Shown: one piece after another, positions 1 through 13,436 of the stretch
How positions within the stretch are numbered: position 1 is the first letter of the stretch
Layout of the letters: every line of letters starts with the position of its first letter
Source: Apostichopus japonicus
Taxonomy: Eukaryota > Echinodermata > Holothuroidea > Aspidochirotida > Stichopodidae
NCBI RefSeq assembly: GCF_037975245.1
Contig: NC_092568.1
Coordinates: 40,480,631-40,544,630 of the forward strand
DNA length: 64,000 bases
Direction of reading: 5' to 3'
Position numbers and translations under genes: made by a program
The notes under the pieces: model-generated
Seen by the model: the letters and a program-made list of their open reading frames with translations, nothing else
Database searches by the model: none
What the model was told of the DNA's origin: nothing

Positions 1-547
1 GTGCGTATATACTTTATATAGCGTTGTGCAAACTTCTGGCATTATATTCTATACAAGATAGCAGCATGTGAAAATCTTAAGTCGTATTGAATGCACTGCA
101 CGTCAGTTATCGCCTTCACATTTGTACAGCAATAATGATCCATTAGTATATATACAATCAGCATTATAACAGAGTGTTGTAACTAACGTCATATGTGAGT
201 ATAACTGATTAATCTCTCCTGTCGCGGTAAAATCATTTTCTGCATCAATAGTGTTTTTTATGCCATTTGCAATAAATTCATTAATGCAACCACTTACATC
301 AGAGCTCGTGACATGATATTAATTGTCAAGTTGACAAGGTGAAATAAACAACTTCATGATAGGCTATAGCTTACTCCCTCATTTATCTAAAAATAAGTCT
401 TTTTAATTAACGTGAAATGTAAAACGGGAAGTTTGATTATTTTTGCAACGTTTAACGAAAAAAGAAAAGGTTTTTTTTGGTTGTTGTTGATATATTTTTC
501 TATATTTGCAGCCAAAATTAAACACGAATTGACCTTTGAAGACGTCA
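1..547. other. non-coding, no gene seen
   Basis: AT-rich sequence downstream (in the minus direction) of the exon at 548-701. I see no conserved coding frame, repeat or RNA gene. If the exon is terminal, this is its 3' UTR and flank. Confidence 0.4.
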
Positions 548-701
548 TCAACAAGAATTGAGATGAAAATTTGTGCTCCATATAAATTCTCTGCCAGTAG
601 TAATTTCTATCACGTTGCCATCAGCATCGTGGGAGTTTGCTTCCACGCAAGCCACATGGGACCCTTTCCCTTCAGACGGATCGATTGTTTTCGCAAAGAG
701 C
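548..701 (-). CDS. candidate terminal coding exon, unrecognised protein
   Basis: On the minus strand a pyrimidine-rich stretch (TTTCTCGTTTCTTTCTTACC) leads to an AAG acceptor. After it one frame stays open for 50 codons to TGA at 548-550. The peptide is balanced and protein-like: it starts LFAKTIDPSEGKGSHVACVE and contains ADGNVIEITTGREFIW. It lacks the low-complexity look of chance AT-rich frames. The exon enters with one base of a split codon, so upstream exons should lie at higher coordinates. None was identified. I do not recognise the family. The AAG acceptor is weaker than CAG or TAG, which lowers certainty. Confidence 0.4.
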
Positions 702-980
702 CTTAAATGATGGTAAGAAAGAAACGAGAAAAATTTGATTGAGATTTTTTGCTTATTTGCAGATTTCCCGCTCTTCGTTCATCAGTGCCCGCTGTTCTGT
801 GTTTGTTTGTGTGTATGTAAATTACGACATCGTAATTATGATATCGTAATTTGTAAACAAGGTGAACAACTCCATGGATAAATGGGGCATACAACAAGTA
901 CAATGTAGCATATATATATATATATTTTTCTTTAAACAACTTTATCCTCAGAAGACGAGCATTTATTCTGTATTATTACC
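702..980. other. presumed intron or spacer
   Basis: No coding frame. It holds a short (TA)n run near 911-926 and the polypyrimidine tract of the exon at 548-701. Confidence 0.35.
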
Positions 981-1049
981 ATTCATTCATCCATCCATCC
1001 ATTCATTCATTCATTCATTCATTCATTTATTCATTCATGCATTCATTTA

Positions 1050-1139
<90 letters not shown>
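981..1139. repeat. compound microsatellite (ATTC)n then (TA)n
   Basis: Tetranucleotide ATTC/ATCC units at 981-1046 run into an interrupted (TA)n tract to 1139. Open frames across it only translate the repeat. Confidence 0.95.
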
Positions 1140-1142
<3 letters not shown>

Positions 1143-2914
1143 CTATATGAGATATGACATGGGACAAGCTTCTTTTCCCTCCTTCTCCCGGCCCCCTCAT
1201 CGACTTCCTTATGGCATAATTCAGTGAGAAGGTATAAGCATCTGCATGATAAGTGCTGGTATGGAAAGTGTACAAAACACTCAAGTTTAGCCGCCATATA
1301 CATTTGTTTCAGAATATCACGTTGCAAGGTTTTGTTGGAAAGTGACTTTATATGTTTATTCTTGTAATGCTAATCACAAGAAAGAGATAACAAGTTGATA
1401 CTCTGTAAAGCGAGTCTATAGTTGGCATATTTGATTGACTTATTGAAAGATTGATCTATTAATTTGATTGATTGTTTAACTCCGAGCTTCTGCATCAGCT
1501 TTCACTGCTACAAGAATATCTGTTTTTTGTGTGTGTGCAAATGTTGCAGCAGGTGGAAGCTTTTTCATTTGCTCAAGTCAATGCAAACGTCCTAACCTTT
1601 TTGCTACAGGAAGGCTAAAACTGTTTCCCGAAATACTTAGGACCACTGCATGACATAAGAAAATATCTTTATCAGTGATGAGGCAGGTTGCTAGGCAACG
1701 TAATTCTCGACAGCATCCACTCTATAAGGCTTGACTATAGCTTGAACGTCTCGAGGGAATTTGTCGATACCAAGGTGAGGCTCATTTCTAGGGGCAGAGA
1801 TTACTGTATTCTTGATCAATAAGAAATTGGTTATTACTTAAACCACACACACCCATTACAATTATAACCAGAAGATGAACAAGGTGACTGGTGAGTTGAT
1901 CGTAAATATCGCTAATATTTCCATTTCTATGTGTGCGTGTATCTGTGTGTGTGTCAGGAAGGCTATAAAGATTACTAGCTGTGATTGGGTCATAATGTCA
2001 TGTGTTAATTTTCCAATAGTAAATACGTCTACGTAAACCTTGGTTTTAACGAGCCTCTGACAATTTTAAACATGAAGTAAATTGTCATTTACATATCTGA
2101 CAGTCATTTACGGATTTGACTTCAAATATGATGGCAAAATTCATTGCTTTTAGCAGAGCCAGCCAACAGCGATACAAATTAGACTTTCCGAACCGATTCA
2201 TGGAATAAAATGTAATTTGAAGACATTTAGAAGAGAAATGTAAGGAATGAAAAACATGTCTGACTGCAATATTTCTTTGTTATACAATATGTTTACTCTC
2301 AGTCAACAGTGTAAAATGCAATTGAAAGTCGCTTGGTTAACTGTTCTCTTTCAATGACCCGGAAGATCTTGACGTTACTGGTTCTAGAATTAATTGATTC
2401 AACGTCCATGCAGTGGACGTGCATCAACACCGTTACAATATATATGATTCCAGAAATACGTCTGTAGAAGATACGGTGTTTTCACTTCCGTTTGTTCAAT
2501 CGATTTATTTACTAGCTACCCGTATATATGATACAGTCTCTCCGCCAACGTCAGTCTTAGCACGTCTCTACTTCACAGTACTAACTACATTTCTGTGTTT
2601 GTCAATTATGGATCGCTTCTTCAAGTGCGAGGTGTATGATATCATTGATTCATAGCAACAGCTTTCCCGCCTAAATTACAGAGGCTTCCTCAAGGAGTTA
2701 TATATGTAAATAAGACTGCACGTTGTCACGTTCTTTGAACTGACTGTAGGCTATTTCATTAACTATGCATGCCGATGAGAAAATGTTACCATGAGTATCA
2801 TAGTTTGATTTAGTTTTATTACAATGTGCACCAAAGATATCCTTTAACACGCGCGTCAACAATTACAATTTCATCAATTTCAGGAAAGATGCCTAGCTAA
2901 CAATAATAATCTAA
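1140..2914. other. non-coding, no gene seen
   Basis: About 1.8 kb with no convincing exon. An 80-codon frame at 2413-2655 has no splice or domain support. CAG-type acceptor sequences occur near 1318 and 2882 without a coding frame behind them. Confidence 0.35.
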
Positions 2915-3241
<327 letters not shown>

Positions 3242-3626
3242 TAATAATTAATTAAGATAGCCCCTTAGGAAAATTCATCGAAAGTACTCAAAAAACGTAC
3301 GGTATCTTTTATTCTGACTGTAAATATATATATGCTGCACAGCGCGTCTCAAAAAGCTATAAAACGGAATTGTTTGCGTTTTAAGTGCGAGCCACCACTG
3401 CCTTCTGGTATTTGTCATACGGACGTATATGTATGGAACGCCGAAAGGGCAATATATTATGTTGTTTACTTCTATGCTGTCGTTATCATGTTGTTGTCTC
3501 TTGATGTTTGATGTTTTTGATTAACAGCAATGGGATGCAGTGTCACCTAGACTTATATTAATATTAATAATAATATACGAAATACTACTATGGTTATACT
3601 AACTAAGGCATATACGGTACCTAACG

Positions 3627-3830
3627 TTAGGCTAGGTTCGTGCCTGTAACTTGACCACATGTATCTCTTTTTCTAAGGTTGAAAGACTTTCGTATGTTCT
3701 GCACCGATTTTACAGAGATTTCCATAATTTCTGCCTTCTTTTTGTTCGTATAACCTTGCCCTACAAGATGGGCTAGTCGGTCTCTTTCGGACATTTCGGC
3801 TAGTTGTAAAGCACTAAATTCTTTGAATTT
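3627..3830 (-). pseudogene. helix-turn-helix fragment, probably transposase-derived
   Basis: The last 67 codons of a longer minus frame read like the N-terminal DNA-binding domain of a Tc1/mariner-type or related transposase. An MSERDRLAHLVGQGYTNKK helix is followed by AEIMEISVKSVQNIRK, a classic helix-turn-recognition-helix pattern with a basic tail. No catalytic domain follows: the frame ends in TAA. Upstream the frame runs into the 18-bp minisatellite, which encodes a meaningless six-residue repeat. It is best read as a captured or truncated transposase exon. A cellular homeodomain-like protein cannot be excluded. Confidence 0.5.
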
Positions 3831-3869
3831 GTATACGTATTTTGACGTCATAAAAGTGAACAGCGCCGC

Positions 3870-4085
3870 CAGCCTCAAAGGAGACAACAGCATCAACGTA
3901 GACAATAACGTTAAAGGAGACACAACATCAAAGGAGACAACAACATCGAATGAGACAACAACATCAAAGGAGACAACAGCATCAAAGGAGACAACAACAT
4001 AGAATGAGACAACAACATTGACGGAGACAACATAAAAGGATTCAACAACTTCTAAATAGACAACAACATTATAACAGACAGCATA
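3870..4085. repeat. 18-bp minisatellite
   Basis: About a dozen degenerate copies of AAAGGAGACAACAACATC. The 18-bp unit keeps a minus-strand frame open by arithmetic only. Confidence 0.85.
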
Positions 4086-4130
4086 GAAATAAACAACATA
4101 AAACATTGCCCTTTCGGCGTTCCATATATA

Positions 4131-4372
4131 TATTTGTAGCTCCGTATACGTGCTTGTCATACATAATGTATGTAATGTATGCGCCATTCACACGTATGGA
4201 AGAGTTAAGTGTGTGCGTAATCTGACAATGCTTACATACGAGCGGGTCCAAATACGTGCATATCAGCTTATCCGCACGTATATGGTAGGCCCTGCTGGAC
4301 AAATGTACCATATAATATAAATTCGAATATACATACATATTAATTCGAATATATACACGTATTAAATCGAAC

Positions 4373-4447
<75 letters not shown>

Positions 4448-4625
4448 GTATATTAATTCGACTTTATACGTGTATTCATTTGAATTATATACGTATTAAA
4501 TCAGCCAATCACATTAACAGGAATATGTAAACTCGAATATATACATATATTAATTCGAATATAGCCCCATGGGCCCTACCATACACGTACGTATCCTTGG
4601 CCCCGTATACGTAGGCCTGTGTACC
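4131..4625. repeat. palindromic AT-rich block around a (TA)n core
   Basis: A (TA)n tract at about 4374-4446 is flanked on both sides by TTAATTCGAATATA-type sequence. Further out, GTATATGGTAGGCCC (near 4278) mirrors GGGCCCTACCATAC (near 4568). The block can fold as one imperfect palindrome. Confidence 0.6.
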
Positions 4626-6115
4626 GTATGTGTCATTTCCACGTATGGGGATTTTATACATACACTTGCGGCGACATGTCATTACGTTTCTTTGGATATT
4701 TCAAGTTCGAAGTTGACCCTTCGAGTATTTCACTTAGATCTACTGAAAAGTAGTCACTTCGGCTGCAATGGATCACGTCCCCTTATTATATATGGTTTTT
4801 ATTCAACAATGTGTTGTATATTCTTGTTAAATGTTATAGTTTCACTCTATATGGAGTGAAATATGTTTAGTCCTTAATGTTAGGTTAACCCATTTTCATT
4901 ATATTTGTACGTGACTTACGTGATCTAATTTTAGATGTAAGGAAGCTTTTCAGGTCAACAGCTTGCTAATACACTGCAAGCAACCAACATAATTTTGTTG
5001 TGTCTTAATTATGTTAGTTGAAGAAACCCTATCTTAACCTTCTCGCTACAGTAATGCTGCTGCATGGAGGAAGCATTGAAACTACCTGTTTATCAGTGCG
5101 ATCTTTTGCATTTGCTTCTACTTCCGATTCTCTCTAATCTATTTTTTCACATTTAAAATAGCTTTCCATAAAAAAGAAGTAGTTAACATTAGTAGTTCTT
5201 TACAGAGACACTAACATTTGTAATCGAAACACAACACATATGGAATTGAATCACTTAAAGAATTGAGTAAAAATTTATAGCTTGAATTGTACCTCCTTTC
5301 CACTGTCCCTGATATGAACTTGTCGTAAGAATGGATTTTTTACACACTTGGAATCTTAGTTGAGGTTATTCTGAAGGTTCATAACATGATTGAGTGTAAT
5401 ACTGCAGAGAACATTGCGCATGTATGGCAGCAAGTCTCTCTGCTTGTCACTGTGAATGTTGATACGCGAATCTCAATGAGATAATCACATATGCGGAGCA
5501 CGAAGCAGCCGTCGATCGACGAGGACTGACTTCAACAATTCTTCTTGTTTAACGTGAGTTTATTTTAAAAACATATGTGGTGCCAGCAAAACGATAATAC
5601 ATAATGACTGAGCGCGTCTGGCTATATTATGCCTATCCTTTTATAGAACTACATTGTGTGGATGTATTGGATTATGTAATGTTAACTGTTAGTTCTGAAG
5701 GGGAAGCGTGATCAGACGTTTCCGATAAACTTTTAAGACTAATCAGATGCTATTTTGAGGTTCTCATTACCAATATTCTTTTTGACGAGTAGCTCTTTTA
5801 CAAACATTATCATATACAATGAAACAAAAGCAGAGGAAAACAGGAAAGAGAGTGTATTGTTTGTAGAAAACAACGTTGGTTACATTTCATCAAGTCAACT
5901 TGTTGACATATTGACAGATTCACGTATTCCAAACGTAACATTTTAGTTAAAAATAGAAAACAAATTAAAGATTAGTTTTAAGCACATAACTGGCCGTAAA
6001 TACCGGAAGCTTGCGCAAAGTAAATTCTACCTAAATAGTTCACTGGATTAGACAAGATATTTACTCGTGTAATTCGTAGCTTATTTGTTGACCCTGAGAT
6101 ATAAATAGAGTACAC
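4626..6115. other. non-coding, no gene seen
   Basis: No supported exon or repeat. The 60-100-codon frames here have no splice or domain context. Confidence 0.35.
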
Positions 6116-7135
6116 ATGTACATCTCTATGGTTATAAAGAGAACTATCATACATCGCAGCCAGAAGAGAATTGTTATTCAGTGTCACAACAGAGAACTTA
6201 CGTTCTCTCCTTTTAAAGGGGATTGTATCACAACAGAGAATTATCATTCTACGTCGCAGCAGAGAACTATGTTTACTCTATCACAACTCAGAACTATCAG
6301 TCCATCTAACAGGAGGGAACTACACAACGGTGTGTCATCACAAATAGGAAATAATCATTCTTTGCTGCGACAAATATTTGTATTTACTTTTATTATTAGA
6401 ACTCAAAATATCGTTCTATTTCTTATGAGTTAACTACATTACGATGTGTTATCACAATATGGAAGTATCATTCTTTGCCACAACAGAGAATTTTATTCAC
6501 TCTTTTACAACTTAGAACTATCATGTTATCTCACAGCAGAAAGTTGTTTTACATTGCGGTATCACAAAACAACAAATATCGTTCTTTGTTCAGTATATAC
6601 AACAGTCTGGTATGCTCCTTTGCAGCAGAAAACAATACTTTAAAAATCTCATCAGGGAACTATATCATGCTGTGTCTCGACATAGAACTATATTGAATAA
6701 CAACAGAGAATTATGATTCAGGTAAAATGTCAACATGGAACTATCATTCTATGATTCGACAGAGAACTATATTAAACTACAACAGAGAAGTATGATTCAG
6801 GTACAAATCTCAACATGGAACTATCGTTCTATGTCTCGATAGTGAATTATATTAAACTACAACAGAGACTTATGATTCAGGTACAAATCTCAACACGGAA
6901 CTATGATTCTATGTCTCGATAGAAATTTATATTAAACTACAACAGAGACTTATAATTCAGGTAAAATGTCAACATGGAACTATCATTCTATGATTCGACA
7001 GAGAACTATATTAAACTACAACAGAGAAGTATGATTCAGGTTTAGTCATATTGGAGATCTGTCATTCCTTGGTGCAGCAGGGAAGCTACATTCTGTTTTA
7101 CAACAGAGTATTATCTCGTCGCAACAGAGGAACTT
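6116..7135. repeat. 80-bp tandem array with degenerate flanks
   Basis: At about 6690-7045 a unit starting TTAAACTACAACAGAGA recurs at 6772, 6852, 6932 and 7011, giving a period of 79-80 bp and high identity. Weaker copies sharing AACAGAGAACTATCATTCT extend the array back to about 6116 and on to 7135. Frames inside it are repeat translations. Confidence 0.9.
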
Positions 7136-8420
7136 TCTTATCATCATATAAGAAATACTACTGGCCAAGTTTTGAAATTACGATATTTCCATAATACCCT
7201 GAGGTCTGCTTTAGTAGTTGATTGTTGAGAACAATTTTTTATTGGATGTTTTGACACGAGAGTAAAAGCAACCTTTGTAGTTGATTTTGATCAATGTACC
7301 GATGATATTGGAGAGAAAACTTCATATCAATGAATTAGCTTACAAGAAAGTGTCATTTCAAATAATGTAGTTAAAGTCTATTGAAGTTTCGTACGGTTAC
7401 CGTTATACATATGTATTTTACATGCTATAAATAGTAACACCTCACATATACTGGCGACGAAAATTAAGAACTGAACAGAATTACTAGTTGGTCTTTAAAC
7501 CTACACTTGGTAAAAAAGCAATCTTAAAAAACAAAACCACTGATAAGTTGAAATGTATTATCGCTAGAGGTTCGAGGAATGTATGAAGTTACCAATGTGG
7601 CGTGTTTGTATAGTTGTAATAAAATGGACGTCAGTGACAGGTTGATAAGTTGTAGCCTAACATATAGTTAGAAGCCTTTCGTAACATCTGATCGCTGATA
7701 GTTACTATACCTCGTGAGAGTGATTGGGCAACTTTCCCTGTCTTTCCAGTTAAGAAGAATGGAAATGCTGTCTGTCGATAACGTTGACATAATTATACCT
7801 TTAAAGATGATGTAGCCTTTAATATATACAGAAAAGTATTTTAAAATATTGTTAATCTCTTTAAATTCTGAATGTATGTTTAATCTCATGGTAACTTGTC
7901 CCGCAAATTTCGCTGTAGTTATCCGAACGCGCATAATAACCGCCTTCTTCAATGGATTTGGTATTCAATATTACTATTATTTTAGTTATCATCTTCATTA
8001 TCATCATCCACTTGTTTGTTTTACGTATCAAATCTGCGAGTCAATTATCTGTTTTGAAATAACGGAAAGATGCTTGACGAGAAAGGAGAGACAGAGATAG
8101 GAATCCAAGGACTCCAACATGTCCTTCGTTTATCAACGGCTTGTAAATAGTGCATAAGCTTGGTTCTATGCTACGATTATGTAGTCATTAACTTTTAAGT
8201 AACGGCATGAAGCAAATTTTTAAGCACTACTTAAAAAAATAAATAACGAAGAACGTATTAAACAACCTTGCAAGTTTCCAAGATTGTGCGTAACTGAAGA
8301 TTAGGAGAGAAACGACCTCAAGAAAAAATGAGATAATATTATTCCTTAGCATTTCTTTACAATCTTTTAGTTGTCAAGTAACGTCATTTTGCGCTTCATC
8401 CTTTAAAAGCATGTATCCCC

Positions 8421-8422
<2 letters not shown>
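7136..8422. other. non-coding, no gene seen
   Basis: No exon or repeat family recognised. Confidence 0.35.

Positions 8423-8497
<75 letters not shown>
8423..8497. repeat. (TA)n microsatellite
   Basis: About 37 uninterrupted TA units. Confidence 0.97.
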
Positions 8498-11095
<2,598 letters not shown>

Positions 11096-11284
11096 CAATT
11101 ATATGTATAATTATATATATTTTAATTATACGTTTCCAATTACATATATCAAAGCAGGACTCACTATAATAACAATTGGTAACAGTAAGACATCAAGGCA
11201 GGACTCACTATAATAACAATTGGTAACAGTTATACATCTAAGCAGGACTCACTACAATAACGATTGGTAACAGTTATACATCAA

Positions 11285-11968
11285 TGTGTAAAAGTAAGTA
11301 AGTCTGGCGTTTCGATCCTAGCAGGATCTTCTTCAAAGGCTAAATGCACTGTGGAAGGAATTGATGTGATTGATGAAGGTGAGCAGGCTATCCTCATCAC
11401 TGGTCCAAACGAAGAAGATGTCATCAATGTAGCGCCAACAGATAAGAGGACGGCAGGGAGCTGCACTGAGCATGTGTTATTCAAGGCTAGACATAAACAG
11501 GCAAGCAAAGGAAGAAGCCATCCTGGTTCTCATGGCAATCCCTTGTCTTTGAAGGTAATGCTTGTCCATGAACGTGAAGTTGTTTTTGGTGAGAACCTGT
11601 TGCATGAGAACTTTGATGTCAGAGATGGGTGGACAAGGGTGGACCTTCTTAGACAGGGCTGCACATGTGGCTGTGATACCTTCAGCTTGAGGGATGTTAG
11701 TGTAGAGAGTGTGATGTCGAAAGTATCCTCTCTTTGTTCCTCCACTGTTTATCTCCTGCCTCTCCTCTTCCCATGTTAGTTTCTTTCTTTCTTCTCTCCA
11801 TCCCTTGTCCACTGATCCCCTTACATCTATCTCTTTGTGTTCACCATGCTCATTAACCTGTCTGTATTCTGTGTGCGTTTTTGTCCCTTATGTTATTATT
11901 ACTTGTCATTTAGCCTTTGAAGAAGATCCTGCTAGGATCGAAACGTCAGACCAACTTACTTTTACACA
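11285..11968. mobile_element. Penelope-like element fragment with inverted hammerhead-like termini
   Basis: The two ends are inverted copies of about 60 bp. Left (11285-11345) begins TGTGTAAAAGTAAGTAAGTC; right (11909-11968) is its reverse complement with few changes. Each end carries GAAGA, a GATCC-TGCTA-GGATC stem-loop, then GAAAC (11309-11334 minus; 11919-11945 plus). That layout resembles the hammerhead ribozyme core of Penelope pLTRs. The interior encodes a Penelope reverse transcriptase fragment on the minus strand. The insertion splits the 43-bp minisatellite. Confidence 0.75.
11477..11745 (-). pseudogene. Penelope-like reverse transcriptase fragment
   Basis: The minus-strand frame contains LYTNIPQAEGI, matching the Penelope RT motif around DVxSLYTNIP, then about 30 residues later IKVLMQQVLTKNNFTF. 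It ends with a QGIAM-RTRMASSFACLFM block that corresponds to the family's GTAMGT-MAPSYANLFM region. The second G of the GT pair is replaced by R, and a frameshift separates the DIT half of the first motif from LYTNIP. No catalytic YxDD block and no GIY-YIG endonuclease remain. It is a dead internal fragment of what is normally a ~700-residue protein. Confidence 0.8.
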
Positions 11969-12194
11969 TTCTCTTACACATGCTCTCTAGTGGATAAGCA
12001 GTTTGCTAACAGTTTCATTTTATTTTGAGTTAGACATCTAAACAGGACTCGCTATCTTAAACAATTGGTAACAGTTTTACATCAAGGTAGGACTATACAC
12101 ATGAACGCAGGACTCACTTATACTGCTTGGTAACATTCAAACGTCAAAGCATGACTCACTTTATAGATTGGTAAGAGTTATGAAGTTGAAGGTT

Positions 12195-12565
12195 TACAGT
12201 CTTGTATGAGGCTAAAGCCTCCTCACACGACTTTACAACTTAACCCCTGGTCATTGGTAACTTGTCACACCCACACACCAAAGTGTGCACAATTCAATCA
12301 ATCTCTCCTGGGGCACCACAGTGCACCACAACCACGTGTCCCCCGGGGGACTTCCCATAGGGTGCAGCCACAAACCGGCGCACGCAACTATATTTACAAG
12401 TTACCTCGCAGGTCCCCATTTATACACCTGGGTGAAGAGAGGCAATGAAGATAAAGCGCCTTGCCCAAGGACACAACGTAATGATCTGGCCAGGGCTCGA
12501 ACCTGTAATCCTTAGATCACAAGTCCACTGCCTTAACCACTTGACCACAACGCCCTCCAATATAC
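12195..12565 (-). mobile_element. tRNA-derived SINE (minus), inserted in the minisatellite
   Basis: Read on the minus strand, 12558-12489 is a tRNA-like head. It has a box A-like GTGGTCAAGTGGTTAAGG and a box B-like GGTTCGAGCCC. It is followed by GTGTCCTTGGGCAAGGCGC, a body segment I recognise from widespread invertebrate tRNA SINEs. The rest (12195-12480) is GC-richer than its surroundings. Minisatellite units flank both sides. CGCCCTCCA is repeated at 12551 and about 12579, a short duplication at the junction. Confidence 0.75.
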
Positions 12566-13330
12566 ATCAATATACATACGCCCTCCAGTTATACATCAAG
12601 GCAAGACTAATACTGTTTGGTAAGAGGGAGACATCAGGACATCACTCTCTAGTAATGATCGACAAGACAACAAAGCAGGAATTATATTGCATGATAACAG
12701 ATAAACAATAAAACAAAATAAATATGAATAAGTGTAGAGTTACTTCAAAGAATGGAAATCATGAATCTGCGCCATTCCGGAATAAAGAACACAACTATAA
12801 TGCGTGTATAATGATGTAATTTATTTCCAATGCAGACGCAATTCTTGCTTAACTCTTCACATTTAATAAGATGATCCGTAGAGTGTGAAACAAAGCAGTC
12901 GGTTTCAGTCAACCTAACACAAGCTCAGAAGCACACAAACATATCGTTTTTAAATTACTAACATTAACAACAGCAAAACGTGCCAAAATAAAATTTTAAA
13001 AACGAATCTCTCACGACATACTTTTATTTCTTAACATTATATGATTCTAATACGCCGAATTTCGTGGATGCTGAATGTAAATTATTAATATTGTAACGAG
13101 AATAATCCACGATATACTTTCATACCATTATAAGCTATAGCATAGAGTTACCCTGATAGCGTTTATCACTTGCAACAGAAGAACAAAGGAATGCATAGTT
13201 CATTTATTACGCATTTAGACGAACACACGGTCGTTTCACGAAGGGATACGTTGACATTACACTATATATTTTATATATCAGAGCGCTATACAGTCAAAAG
13301 TACGGTATTGATATTCAAATGCGAAATAAA

Positions 13331-13401
13331 TAAATATATATATATATATATAAATATAAATATAAATATATATAATAAAATAATAATAATAAATAAAAAT
13401 A

Positions 13402-13433
<32 letters not shown>
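13331..13433. repeat. (TA)n/(TAA)n microsatellite
   Basis: Mixed TA, TAAA and TAA units at the point where duplicated copy A loses similarity to copy B. Confidence 0.9.

Positions 13434-13436
<3 letters not shown>

Larger units (their letters stand above)
3430..4130. mobile_element. fold-back element with ~75-80-bp inverted arms
   Basis: The left arm (about 3430-3505, containing GGAACGCCGAAAGGGCAAT) is the near-exact reverse complement of the right arm (about 4053-4130). Between the arms lie an 18-bp minisatellite and a helix-turn-helix coding fragment on the minus strand. This fits a non-autonomous or decayed DNA transposon, or an inverted duplication. I could not define a target-site duplication. 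Confidence 0.6.
11140..13330. repeat. duplicated block, copy A (interrupted)
   Basis: It opens with 43-44-bp minisatellite units (AGCAGGACTCACTATAATAAC...TTGGTAACAG) at about 11140-11284, 12030-12190 and 12590-12650. It ends with a ~680-bp unique tail at about 12650-13330. The tail is colinear with 17935-18600, sharing for example TGAATCTGCGCCATTCCGGA. A Penelope-like element and a SINE split the minisatellite here. Confidence 0.85.

Noticed and set aside
11264-11779. 171-codon plus-strand frame
   Set aside because: It is antisense to the Penelope reverse transcriptase fragment, whose motifs are on the minus strand.
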